Assembly: GCF_011043735.1 (NCBI RefSeq)
Contig: NZ_JAAKGV010000004.1
Coordinates: forward strand, 62,001 to 126,000
Source: Methylobacterium sp. DB0501
Lineage (GTDB): Bacteria > Pseudomonadota > Alphaproteobacteria > Rhizobiales > Beijerinckiaceae
Direction: 5' to 3'
DNA: 64,000 nucleotides
Below, one piece after another: positions 26,137-34,485 of this stretch. The position numbers were made by a program, and so were the translations under genes. Numbering within the stretch: the first letter of the stretch is position 1; each line of letters begins with the position of its first letter. Below the pieces are notes generated by a model. That model had not been told where the DNA came from, made no database searches, and worked only from the letters and a program-made list of their open reading frames with translations.

Positions 26137-26931
26137 ATGGGCCCAGACGATGCCGACCCGACGGGGCTGCGCCCCGAGATCCCCGGCACCGCCGCCTTCG
26201 GCAAGTTCATGCGGGTGCTGCAGGCGGTGGCCGACGCGCCCGAGGCGGCGACGGTCGCCGGGCTGGCGAAACGCACGGCCCTGCCGCGGCCGACCGTGCA
26301 CCGGATCGCGGCGGCGCTCGCGGCGGAAGGCCTCGTGACCGACGAGGACGGGGTGCTGCGCCTCGGCCCGCGCCTCGTCAGCCTGGCCTTCCGTGCCTTC
26401 GACGGCTCGCTCCTGCGCCAGGCGGCACGGGAGCCCCTGGCGCGGCTGCGCGACGACCTCGACGAGACGGTCCACCTCGCGGTGCCGGATCACGGCGAGA
26501 TGGTCTATATCGACAAGCTCGAGAGCCACCGCACCGTGCGGATGGCCTCGCGCATCGGCACCCGGGTGGCCCTGCATACCAGCGCCGTCGGCAAGGCCTG
26601 GCTCGCGACCCTGCCCGAGCCGGAGCTCGACGCCCTCCTCGCCCGGCTGACCCTGCCGGTGCGAACGCCCCACAGCCTCACCGACCCCGAAGCCCTGCGC
26701 CGCGCGGTCGTCGAGACGCGGGAACGCGGCCATTCCCTCGACCTGCAGGAGAACGAGCTCGACATCTGCTGCTACGGCATGGCGCTCCGCGGGGCGCGCG
26801 GCCGGGTGCTCGGCTGCATCAGCGTCAGCCTGCCGCGCTACCGGTTCGAGACGCTGTCCCCCGAGACGGTCCTGCGGGCGATGACGGCCTGCGCCGGGGG
26901 CGTGGCGCGGGTCGTCGCGGGTGCCGGCTGA
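26137..26931 (+). CDS. IclR-family transcriptional regulator
   Basis: A 264-residue regulator: N-terminal winged helix (FMRVLQAVADAPEAATVAGLAKRTALPRPTVHRIAAAL) followed by the IclR effector domain (LRDDLDETVHLAVPDHGEMVYIDK, HTSAVGKAWLA, DLQENELDICCYGMAL). The conserved ENE-type segment before the cysteine pair is present. IclR proteins sense aromatic and small organic acids. It starts 25 bases after the SDR gene and probably controls that gene and the cupin gene, perhaps through the palindrome at 24325. Confidence 0.88.
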   Translation: MGPDDADPTGLRPEIPGTAAFGKFMRVLQAVADAPEAATVAGLAKRTALPRPTVHRIAAALAAEGLVTDEDGVLRLGPRLVSLAFRAFDGSLLRQAAREPLARLRDDLDETVHLAVPDHGEMVYIDKLESHRTVRMASRIGTRVALHTSAVGKAWLATLPEPELDALLARLTLPVRTPHSLTDPEALRRAVVETRERGHSLDLQENELDICCYGMALRGARGRVLGCISVSLPRYRFETLSPETVLRAMTACAGGVARVVAGAG

Positions 26932-27062
26932 CCGCATGGCGCGCCGCGCGCGGATCGCCGCAGCACGAACAGGATCGTGCACGAACCTGTCACGCTGTGG
27001 TAGGGCGCGGCCGGGGCGGCGGGAGCCTGCCGCCGGACGATCGCGAGTGAGGGCGACGGACA

Positions 27063-29495
27063 GTGACTGATCGCCGCGAAACCGACCGGATCGACGCCGA
27101 GATCGGCCGCCTCTCCCCGAGCCACGATCCCTTCGCCGCCGCCGTGCGCGCGACGCGGATGCCGATGCTGATCACCGACCCGAGCCAGTCCGACAACCCG
27201 ATCATCTTCGCCAACGCCGCCTTCACCAAGCTGACCGGCTATACCCGCGCCGAGATCATGGGCCGGAATTGCCGCTTCCTGCAGGGGCCGGAGACCGACC
27301 GCGCCGACGTGGCGAAGATCCGCGACGCGATCGAGCGGCGCGTGGCGATCGAGATCGAGCTTCTCAACCACAAGAAGAACGGCGAACGGTTCTGGAACCG
27401 CCTGCTGATCTCGCCGGTCTTCGACGAGGACGGTGCGCTCACCTATTTCTTCGCCTCGCAGTTCGACGTCACGCTGGAGCGCGAGCACCTGCACAACCTC
27501 GGCGAGGCCTTGCGCCGGCGCGAGCAGATGCTCGACGCCCTGGTGCGCTCGTCCTCCGAGGTGCGCTACCGGATCAGCGCCGACTGGAGCCGGCTGTACC
27601 AGCTCTCCGGCGGCAACTTCCTGGCCGACACGACCTCGGCGTCCTCCGACTGGATCGAGACCTACATCCCGGCCGAGGACCGGCCGGCCCTGCGGGCCGA
27701 GATCGAGCGCGCGATCCGTACCAAGACCTCCTACAGCCTGGAGCACCGGGTCCATCTCGCCGACGGCTCGGTCGGCTGGGCCTCGTCCCGCGCCGTGCCG
27801 GTGCTCGACGGGGAGGGCCGCATCACCGAATGGTACGGCGCCGCCACAGACATCACCGAGCGCAAGCGGGCCGAGGCTGCCTCGCACGATCTCACCGTCT
27901 CGCTGGGCCGGCAGGTCGCCGACCGCACGGCGGAGCTGCGCCTCTACGGCGACATCATCCAGTCGAGCGCCGACCCGATCTGCGCCTTCGACACCGCCTA
28001 CCGGCTCATCGCCTTCAACCAGGCCCACAGCGACGAGTTCTACCGGATCTTCGGCCATCGCGTGCAGATCGGCGAGGTGTTCCCCGATCTCTTCCCGCCG
28101 GACCAGGCACCGGTGATGCGCGGCTTCATGGCCCGGGCGCTCACCGGCGAAACCTACACGGTGACCGAGGAGTTCGGCGATCCCGACCTGGCGAAGCCCG
28201 CCTGGGAGGTCTCGTACTCGCCGCTGCGCGACGGCAGCGGCCGGGTGATCGGCGCCTTCCACTTCGCCAAGGACATCTCCGACCGGCTGCGGGCGGAGAC
28301 GGAACTCGCGGCGACCCAGGAGGCCCTGCGCCAGTCGCAGAAGATGGAGGCGGTGGGCCAGCTCACCGGCGGCCTCGCCCACGACTTCAACAACCTGCTC
28401 GCCGGCATCTCGGGCTCGCTCGACCTGATGCAGACCCGGATGAGCCAAGGCCGCTTCAAGGACGTCGAGCGCTACATGGCGGCGGCGCAAGGGGCGGCCA
28501 AGCGCGCCGCGGCGCTGACCCACCGCCTGCTCGCCTTCTCGCGGCGCCAGACCCTCGACCCGCGGCCGACCGACGTCGACCGGCTGGTGCGGGACATGCA
28601 GGAGCTCGTCCAGCGCACCGTCGGCCCCGGCATCGCCATCGAGGTGATCGGCGGTCCCGGCGCCTGGCCGGCCCTGGTCGACCCCTCGCAGCTCGAGAAC
28701 GCGCTGCTCAACCTCTGCCTCAACGCCCGCGACGCGATGCCCGACGGCGGCCGCATCACGGTCGAGACCGCGAACCGGACGATCGACGCGGGGGCCGCCC
28801 GCCGCCACGACATGCCGGTGGGCGAGTACCTGCGCCTGCGCGTCACCGATACCGGCACCGGCATGCCGCCCGAGGTGATCGCCCGGGTGTTCGAGCCGTT
28901 CTTCACCACGAAGCCGATCGGCGCGGGCACGGGCCTCGGCCTGTCGATGATCTACGGCTTCGCGCAGCAATCCGGAGGGCAGGTGCGCATCGCCTCGCGC
29001 GTCGGCGAAGGCACCGCGGTCAGCCTCTACCTGCCGCGCCACGTCGGCGCGGTGCCGGAGGAGCGCGAGGGCGGCACCGTCCTCGACCTGCCGCGCTCGG
29101 ACGAGGGCGCGACCGTGCTGGTGGTCGACGACGAGCCGACCGTGCGGATGCTCGTCACCGACATCCTGGACGATCTCGGCTACACGGCGATCGAGGCCGG
29201 CGACAGCGCGGCGGGCCTGCGCGTGCTGCGCTCCGACGTGCAGATCGACCTCCTGGTGACCGATGTCGGCCTGCCCGGCGGCATGAACGGCCGCCAGATG
29301 GCGGAAGCCGCGCGGGAGACCCGGTCGGACCTCAAGGTGCTGCTGATCACCGGCTACGCCGAGACCGCGATCCTCGGCAACGGAACCTTGAGCCCCGGCA
29401 TGGCGGTCCTGACCAAGCCCTTCTCCATCGAGACCATGGCCGCCCGGATCCGCTCGATCATCGAGGCGGGACGGGAACGGGCGCGGCGGGGTTAG
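27063..29495 (+). CDS. LOV-PAS hybrid histidine kinase with receiver domain
   Basis: An 810-residue sensor starting at GTG. Residues 25-135 form a LOV domain with the photoactive cysteine in GRNCRFLQGPETD (Cys70), indicating a flavin-binding blue-light sensor. A PAS/PAC segment (about 165-270) and another PAS (about 295-405) follow, then the kinase: phosphoacceptor His440 in GGLAHDFNNLL, N-box LNLCLNARDAMPDGG, G-boxes DTGTGMPPEV and GAGTGLGLSM. The C terminus is a receiver with phosphoacceptor Asp734 in LLVTDVGLPG and Lys in LTKPF. In relatives, LOV kinases feed the PhyR-NepR-EcfG stress pathway; a link to the nearby EcfG genes is an inference. Confidence 0.93.
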   Translation: MTDRRETDRIDAEIGRLSPSHDPFAAAVRATRMPMLITDPSQSDNPIIFANAAFTKLTGYTRAEIMGRNCRFLQGPETDRADVAKIRDAIERRVAIEIELLNHKKNGERFWNRLLISPVFDEDGALTYFFASQFDVTLEREHLHNLGEALRRREQMLDALVRSSSEVRYRISADWSRLYQLSGGNFLADTTSASSDWIETYIPAEDRPALRAEIERAIRTKTSYSLEHRVHLADGSVGWASSRAVPVLDGEGRITEWYGAATDITERKRAEAASHDLTVSLGRQVADRTAELRLYGDIIQSSADPICAFDTAYRLIAFNQAHSDEFYRIFGHRVQIGEVFPDLFPPDQAPVMRGFMARALTGETYTVTEEFGDPDLAKPAWEVSYSPLRDGSGRVIGAFHFAKDISDRLRAETELAATQEALRQSQKMEAVGQLTGGLAHDFNNLLAGISGSLDLMQTRMSQGRFKDVERYMAAAQGAAKRAAALTHRLLAFSRRQTLDPRPTDVDRLVRDMQELVQRTVGPGIAIEVIGGPGAWPALVDPSQLENALLNLCLNARDAMPDGGRITVETANRTIDAGAARRHDMPVGEYLRLRVTDTGTGMPPEVIARVFEPFFTTKPIGAGTGLGLSMIYGFAQQSGGQVRIASRVGEGTAVSLYLPRHVGAVPEEREGGTVLDLPRSDEGATVLVVDDEPTVRMLVTDILDDLGYTAIEAGDSAAGLRVLRSDVQIDLLVTDVGLPGGMNGRQMAEAARETRSDLKVLLITGYAETAILGNGTLSPGMAVLTKPFSIETMAARIRSIIEAGRERARRG

Positions 29496-29588
29496 ACCCC
29501 GTCGCGACGACGAAGGTCGAGCCGTGGCATCCGGTCGTGGCCGTACCCTCGCCGGACCGCGCGACCCGGCAACGGTGGCGCCGCCCGA

Positions 29589-29681
29589 TCAGGGCAGCAG
29601 CGGGTTGAGCACCGGTGCCAGCGCCGGGCCGAGAACGAAAGCGGCGACGGCCATGCGGCGGAACTGGTTCGACGTGACCAT
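29589..29681 (-). CDS. 30-residue hydrophobic peptide
   Basis: A tiny gene with an excellent ribosome site (GGGAGG five bases before ATG). The peptide begins MVTSNQFRRMAVAAFVLGPA and continues with a hydrophobic, proline-containing tail, like a single membrane helix or a signal peptide. No homologue is recognised. It stands alone between the LOV kinase and the membrane-protein gene. Similar small hydrophobic proteins occur in stress regulons, but no promoter evidence ties it to one. Confidence 0.5.
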   Translation of the reverse strand: MVTSNQFRRMAVAAFVLGPALAPVLNPLLP

Positions 29682-29810
29682 GCGAGCCTCCCGGGCGACT
29701 GCATTCAGCCGGCGTTGCGCGAGCTCTTACCCGTCGGTGATTGCGTGCGTGTGTTGTGCGGCGAGGCGAATCTTTTCGTGGTGCGCCGGCGCACGAGGAC
29801 CATCTTGTCC

Positions 29811-30140
29811 TCAGATCATCTCGTACGCGAAGAACACCGCGATGCCCGTGATGGTGACGAGGCCGATCGGAAACAGGTTGTCGGCGATCTGCTCGAGCAG
29901 CCGGGTCAGCCTCGTCCGCTTCTCCACGCGGACCGAGACGTGGGATGTGACGGCGCTGAACAGGAAGAGCACCGCCGCGACACCCGCGCACTGATCCACG
30001 TGGCTCGGCCCATCGTGCGTCTCGAACAGCTTCACGAGCCCAATCAGCGTCGTGCTGATGCCGATCATCGTGCTGGCGGCAGGAAGGATATGACGGGGAG
30101 GCTCGCCGACCGTCGTCGGCTCCTTGAGCTGGTCCAGCAT
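29811..30140 (-). CDS. small membrane protein, 109 aa
   Basis: Starts at MLDQLKEPTTVGEPPRHILP and has three hydrophobic segments (STMIGISTTLIGLVKLF, CAGVAAVLFLFSAVTSHVSV and NLFPIGLVTITGIAVFFAYEMI) with a basic loop (RVEKRTRLTRLLEQIAD) between the last two. It is an integral inner-membrane protein of unknown function. The frame extends upstream into sequence of unlikely composition, so I use the internal ATG. Confidence 0.65.
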   Translation of the reverse strand: MLDQLKEPTTVGEPPRHILPAASTMIGISTTLIGLVKLFETHDGPSHVDQCAGVAAVLFLFSAVTSHVSVRVEKRTRLTRLLEQIADNLFPIGLVTITGIAVFFAYEMI

Positions 30141-30262
30141 TCTCCCGCGCCCTGTTGCTCCGCCGCCCAAGCATCCATGGGGTCGGCCTGGAAGCCAAGA
30201 GGGAGGAGATTGCCTATTTCGGAGCGGGTCCGACGCATGCCGAAGTGGCGGCTTGCCGAACT

Positions 30263-30484
30263 CTACCCCTCGCGGTCGGCGAGGCGCAGCGACCAGACGA
30301 GGTTGTCGCTCTCGTCGACCAGCCAGAGGGCGTTCACCTGCTCGTCCGGCGGCGTCGTCTCGCGGGCATTGGCGAGGCGCACCGCCTCCGCCCGGTCCGC
30401 GGCGGTGATGACCTCGTCGATCAGCGGGGGGCCGATCTCTCCGTCCGGGGCGCGGACCGCCCCACGCAATCGGTATGCCGGCAT
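30263..30484 (-). CDS. hypothetical protein, 73 aa
   Basis: A short soluble protein, MPAYRLRGAVRAPDGEIGPP at the start, with a helical middle (EVITAADRAEAVRLANARE) and a beta-like end (NALWLVDESDNLVWSLRL). GAGG lies about seven bases before the ATG. The composition is typical of a small regulatory or adaptor protein. No family is recognised. Confidence 0.65.
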   Translation of the reverse strand: MPAYRLRGAVRAPDGEIGPPLIDEVITAADRAEAVRLANARETTPPDEQVNALWLVDESDNLVWSLRLADREG

Positions 30485-30627
30485 CGGTGGACCTCGCGCC
30501 CGGGCGGCGTCCTGCTCGCGCCCGCGTCCCGGAACCGGAGCATCGGCGGCACCGAATGCTCAAGTCGGATGGTTAAGGAGTCGACAAGCGCCCGCGGCGA
30601 CTGGACGGGATGATGCGACAGGATCCG

Positions 30628-31053
30628 TCAGCTCGTGCGCCGGGCGGTCCAGCGCCCGGCGCAGGGACTGATCCCGGACAGGCTCCAGCGCCCACTGCCC
30701 GCGCCGCCGCGGAGGCGGCCGGTGACCGCGACGCTGGCGAGCCCGCTGCGGATCGTGCCGGCGATGCGGCCGTCCGGCCCGGCCCGCCCGGAGGCGTCGA
30801 CGCCGCTACCCCCGGCATCGTCGACGATGCCGTCCCGAATCACGATCGGGTACCGGTAGGGGCCGGTACAGCTCCCGGACTCGGCCGTCGCGACCACCGA
30901 CCAGGCGCCGTCGAAGCGGTTCGCCGCCGGGGCCGCCACGGCGGGAGCGGCCAAGGCGGGAGCAGCCAAGGCGAACCCGAGAATCGGCCCGAACCCGAAA
31001 CGCTGCGCGAGGCCGTGGATCGGTGCGATGGCCTGTCGGCGGAACTGGGTCAT
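30628..31053 (-). CDS. secreted hypothetical protein
   Basis: A 141-residue protein with a long signal sequence (basic start MTQFRRQ, hydrophobic GPILGFALAAPALAAPAVAA) and probable cleavage near residue 42. The mature part (ANRFDGAWSVVATAESGSC, YRYPIVIRDG, IAGTIRSGLASVAVTGRL) has the repeated beta-strand look of small periplasmic lipocalin-like or antigen-type proteins common in Hyphomicrobiales, with two cysteines (GSCTGP, SPCAGR) that may form a disulphide. GGAG is placed five bases before the ATG. Function unknown. Confidence 0.7.
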   Translation of the reverse strand: MTQFRRQAIAPIHGLAQRFGFGPILGFALAAPALAAPAVAAPAANRFDGAWSVVATAESGSCTGPYRYPIVIRDGIVDDAGGSGVDASGRAGPDGRIAGTIRSGLASVAVTGRLRGGAGSGRWSLSGISPCAGRWTARRTS

Positions 31054-31211
31054 GGTCTCCTCTGTACGGCAGCGACGGGACCGGGCACGGACGGGGGAAG
31101 CCGTGCCGTGCCCGGCCCGCGACCGTTCCGGACGCTTCGGGGGATAGCGCCGGAACGATGGGGAAGCCCGGACCGGGCTATCGGGGGGATGAGAAGGACG
31201 GGAATGCGCGG

Positions 31212-31925
31212 TCAGACGCCGCCGAAGGCGTGGTCGAGGTCCAGGGCCAGCCGGTCGCGGGCGCGGCTGACCCGGCTCTTCACGGTACCGGCAGGGCAGC
31301 CGATCACGCCGGCGGCGGCCTCGTAGGTCATGCCCTCGACGGCAACCAGCACCAGGGCCTCGCGATGCGCCGGTTCGAGCCGGTCGAGGGCTGCCTGCAG
31401 GTCGCGCAAGCCGGCCTTGTGTTCCTGCTCGGCGGCGCTGGCGAGGCCGGCGGCGTGGGCGCCGTCGGGATCGGGCACCTCCAGGCGGTGCTTGCGGCGG
31501 CCGTTGAAGAAGCCGTTGCGCAGGATCGTGAACAGCCAGGCCGGGAGGTTCGAGCCGGGAACAAACTGGCGCCGGTGCTCCCAGGCCTTGAGCAGCGTGT
31601 GCTGGACCAGGTCGTCAGCATCGGCACCGTGCTGGGCCAGCGACTGGGCGTAGCGGCGCAGCCGCGGCACCGCGTCGATGAGTTCGGCCTTGAAGCCGGC
31701 CGACACTTCGTGCCCGGCCTCGGCGGCATCGAGGGCCCGGGTCAGCCGGGCGAGGACCTGGCGGAGGCGCGAGCCGGCATCGAGATCGACGACCTCGGCA
31801 TAGTGCTGCCGCAGGAGGTGGCCGAGATGCGAGCGCATCAGGGCGATGACCGCGTCCGATGCGGCGGCCGGTTCGCGCAGCTCGTCGTCTGTTCGCACGG
31901 AAGGAGGCCCGCATACGGTACTCAA
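31212..31925 (-). CDS. EcfG-type sigma factor with degenerate NepR-like N terminus
   Basis: Up to 237 residues; the only upstream start is a TTG at 31925 without a good ribosome site (GTG at 31895 and ATG at 31838 are alternatives). Residues about 32-60 (LGHLLRQHYAEVV and RLRQVLARL) keep the LGxxLRxxYxxV and Lxx(V/L)LxxL parts of NepR but lack the EPxP motif. Sigma region 2 (DADDLVQHTLLKAWEHRRQF, LPAWLFTILRNGFF) and region 4 (YEAAAGVIGCPAGTVKSRVSRAR) are intact. It is a third EcfG paralogue in this window and lies divergently beside the PAS-LuxR gene. Confidence 0.8.
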   Translation of the reverse strand: MSTVCGPPSVRTDDELREPAAASDAVIALMRSHLGHLLRQHYAEVVDLDAGSRLRQVLARLTRALDAAEAGHEVSAGFKAELIDAVPRLRRYAQSLAQHGADADDLVQHTLLKAWEHRRQFVPGSNLPAWLFTILRNGFFNGRRKHRLEVPDPDGAHAAGLASAAEQEHKAGLRDLQAALDRLEPAHREALVLVAVEGMTYEAAAGVIGCPAGTVKSRVSRARDRLALDLDHAFGGV

Positions 31926-32060
31926 TTCGGATTAGACCGATTGCCCTAACAGGCTGATCCCGTGGGGCAACGCGCCGGTCTGGCGATGGTGCGACTTATT
32001 TCTGGTCGCTGCCAATTACGTCAATGATACGATTTTACCGGTGAATCTCGCCGGCGCGCG

Positions 32061-32085
32061 GGAACCCGTTAGCGCGCGATCCGTT
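32061..32085 (+). promoter_or_regulatory. perfect EcfG-type promoter
   Basis: GGAAC (32061-32065), 16 bases and CGTT (32082-32085) match the general-stress sigma consensus exactly. The start codon of the PAS-LuxR gene at 32163 lies about 78 bases downstream, a normal leader length. Confidence 0.7.
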
Positions 32086-32162
32086 TGTGCTCCGCTGCCC
32101 GAGAGGCGGCGACGAGGCCGCCATCCCGGCGGCCCGCCGAGCGTGAAGGGACTGCGCGAGCC

Positions 32163-33623
32163 GTGACAGCAGGCGTCGACAGGCATGAACTCCGGCAGAT
32201 CATCGCCGGCCTCAGCGAAGGCGTGATCCTGGTCGAGCCCGACCAGACCATCGCCTACGCCAACGAGGCCGCCCTGGCGATGCACGGGGCCGAGAGCCTG
32301 GACGAGATCGGCCCGACGGTCGACGCCTACCGGGAGCGCTTCGCGCTGCGCTACCGCAACCACCGGGCGCCGGAGAACTACCCGATCGAGCGGGTTGTCG
32401 CCGGCGAGCGCTTCCACGACGTGGTGGTCGAGGTGACGCGGACCGACAAGCCGGATGTCGGCTTCGTCCACTCCCTGCGCAGCCTCGTCGCCACCGACCG
32501 AGAGGGCAAGCCGAGCTGCCTGGCGCTGATCCTCAAGGACGTGTCGGACCAGTTCGAGGCCGAGGAGCGCTTCGAGCGCACCTTCAACGCCAACCCGGCC
32601 CCGGCCGTCATCACCCGGCTCTCCGACCTGCGCCATGTCAAGGTCAATGCCGGCTTCCTCGAGATGACCGGCTACACCCGCGACGCCGTGATCGGCCGCA
32701 GCGTCTACGAGGTCGACGTGCTGGCCAATGCCCGCAACCGCGACCTCGCGGTGTCGCGGCTCAATGAGGGCGGCACGATCCCGCAGATGGAGGCGCGGCT
32801 CGAGCTCCCCGACGGCGCCGGCCGCTTCGTCATCGTCGCCGGCCAGCCGATGGAGATGGGTGACGAGCCCTGCATGCTGTTCACCTTCGCCGACCTGGAA
32901 TTGCGGCGGAAGGCCGAGACGGCCCTGCGCCAGAGCGAGGAGCGCTTCGCCAAGGCGTTCCGGCTCACGCCGGTCCCGACGATGCTGGCCCGGGCCGAGG
33001 ATTTCCAGGTCACCAGCGTCAACGAGGCCTTCGGCCGGGTCTTCGGCTTCGGCGAGGACCGGGTGGTCGGCCGCACGCCGGTCGAGTTCGGGCTCTGGGT
33101 CTCGGACGAGCAGCGCCGGCGCTTCGAGGCGGCTTTGACACGCACCGGCTACGTGCTCGGGCTGGAAGTGTGCCTGCGCCACGAGAAAGGCGCCGACCTC
33201 GACTGCCTGGTCTCGGCCGAGCGCGTCACCATCAACGACGCGGAGTTCATGCTGCTGGTCCTGCAGGACATCACCGAGCGCAAGCACACCGAGCGCGAGC
33301 TGTTCGACGCGATCGAGACGGTGATGGCCGACACCTCGTGGTTCAGCCGCGGCCTGATCGAGAAACTCGCCAACCTGCGTCGGCCGGGCCGCGAGGCGCC
33401 GGGCGCCGCGGTGCCCGACCTGACGCTGCGCGAGCGGCAGATCCTCAACCTGATCTGCAGCGGGCTCGACGACGACGGCATCGCCCGCAAGCTCGGCCTG
33501 TCGCGCAACACGGTGCGCAACCACGGCGCTGCCCTCTACCGCAAGCTCGGCGTGCACCGCCGCACGGAGGTGATCCTGTGGGGCCGCGAGCACGGGTTCC
33601 CGCTTCAGTCTTCTGGTAGCTGA
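32163..33623 (+). CDS. multi-PAS LuxR-family transcriptional regulator
   Basis: A 486-residue regulator starting at GTG (VTAGVDRHELRQIIAGLSEG). Three PAS domains follow each other (about residues 8-125, 135-255 and 262-385; motifs ANEAALAMHGAE, VNAGFLEMTGYTRDAVIGR, VNEAFGRVFGFGEDRVVGR), and the C terminus is a LuxR-type helix-turn-helix (LTLRERQILNLICSGLDDDG, KLGLSRNTVRNHGAALYRKL). It has no receiver or kinase. It should sense a small ligand, redox state or light through PAS and act on transcription directly. The perfect EcfG promoter puts it in the stress regulon. Confidence 0.85.
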   Translation: MTAGVDRHELRQIIAGLSEGVILVEPDQTIAYANEAALAMHGAESLDEIGPTVDAYRERFALRYRNHRAPENYPIERVVAGERFHDVVVEVTRTDKPDVGFVHSLRSLVATDREGKPSCLALILKDVSDQFEAEERFERTFNANPAPAVITRLSDLRHVKVNAGFLEMTGYTRDAVIGRSVYEVDVLANARNRDLAVSRLNEGGTIPQMEARLELPDGAGRFVIVAGQPMEMGDEPCMLFTFADLELRRKAETALRQSEERFAKAFRLTPVPTMLARAEDFQVTSVNEAFGRVFGFGEDRVVGRTPVEFGLWVSDEQRRRFEAALTRTGYVLGLEVCLRHEKGADLDCLVSAERVTINDAEFMLLVLQDITERKHTERELFDAIETVMADTSWFSRGLIEKLANLRRPGREAPGAAVPDLTLRERQILNLICSGLDDDGIARKLGLSRNTVRNHGAALYRKLGVHRRTEVILWGREHGFPLQSSGS

Positions 33624-33718
33624 ATTTCAGCATACCGGTATTTTCCTACCATTGAATACGAGAGAAGGGCTCACATTTTCGCGTCGGTCGGAGTTTTCTC
33701 AGTCGTCACGAGGTGCTC

Positions 33719-33877
33719 ATGACCAAGCGCGCGCCAAAGACTTCCACCGAGCAGGTCAAGGGCTCGGTGAAGGAGGCCATCGGCAAGCTCACCGGCGACG
33801 TCCGGGTCGAGACCGAGGGCCGGCGTCAGAAGGACGAGGCGAAACCCCCACGGGGGACCGGGCCTCGCGAGGACTGA
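33719..33877 (+). CDS. very short CsbD-family protein
   Basis: A 52-residue protein, MTKRAPKTSTEQVKGSVKEA at the start, with a CsbD half (EQVKGSVKEAIGKLTGDVRV) and a charged Lys/Arg/Pro tail. GAGG lies six bases before the ATG. It begins a run of six stress-type genes to 36.29 kb, all on the same strand with ribosome sites and short gaps. Confidence 0.75.
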   Translation: MTKRAPKTSTEQVKGSVKEAIGKLTGDVRVETEGRRQKDEAKPPRGTGPRED

Positions 33878-33945
33878 CGCGACACGTCAACCGGCGCCCC
33901 GCGCGGGGCGCCGCATCCTCCCCACGAACACGAAGGAGACTTCCC

Positions 33946-34347
33946 ATGGCCGACACCGATCGCCTCACCGGCGCCGCCCGCGAGCTCGGCGGCAAGATCC
34001 AGGGCGCCGTCGGCGACCTGACCGGCTCGCACCGCGATTCCGCCGAGGGCCGCTTCCGCGAGGCGCAGGGCGCGGCGGAGAACGCCTACGGCCAGGCCAA
34101 GGACTCCGTCCGCCACGCCGCGGATCGGGCCCAGGACTACGCGGGCCACGCCGCCGATCGGGCTCAGGATTACGCCGAGGACGCCCGGGACTACGCCGAG
34201 GACGCCTACGAGCGCGGCAGCCACTACCTGCGCCGCGGCACCCGCCAGGTCAGCCATCAGGTCGCCGAGTACCCGCTCGCCTCGCTGGTGATCGCCGGCC
34301 TCGTCGGCTTCGGCGTCGGCCTCCTCGTCAACGCCAACCGCGACTGA
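33946..34347 (+). CDS. CsbD-like protein with heptad-like repeats and membrane anchor
   Basis: A 133-residue protein. The N terminus (MADTDRLTGAARELGGKIQG) is CsbD-like; the middle contains repeated RAQDYA(G/E)HAADRAQDYAED units that form a long amphipathic helix; the C terminus is a membrane helix (LASLVIAGLVGFGVGLLV). The ribosome site AAGGAG is clear. This is the ElaB/YqjD-type tail-anchored layout seen also in the genes at 20.7 and 35.7 kb. Confidence 0.8.
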   Translation: MADTDRLTGAARELGGKIQGAVGDLTGSHRDSAEGRFREAQGAAENAYGQAKDSVRHAADRAQDYAGHAADRAQDYAEDARDYAEDAYERGSHYLRRGTRQVSHQVAEYPLASLVIAGLVGFGVGLLVNANRD

Positions 34348-34485
34348 CCGCGCAGCCGATCCCGGCGCGGACGGACACCGCGCATCCCGGCCCCGGCGCA
34401 GGAGAGCGCCGGGAGCCGGGACCGTCCCGCCCAGGATCCACTCCGCGACAGACCCTACGATACCTGAACGACCCGGAGTAACGAC

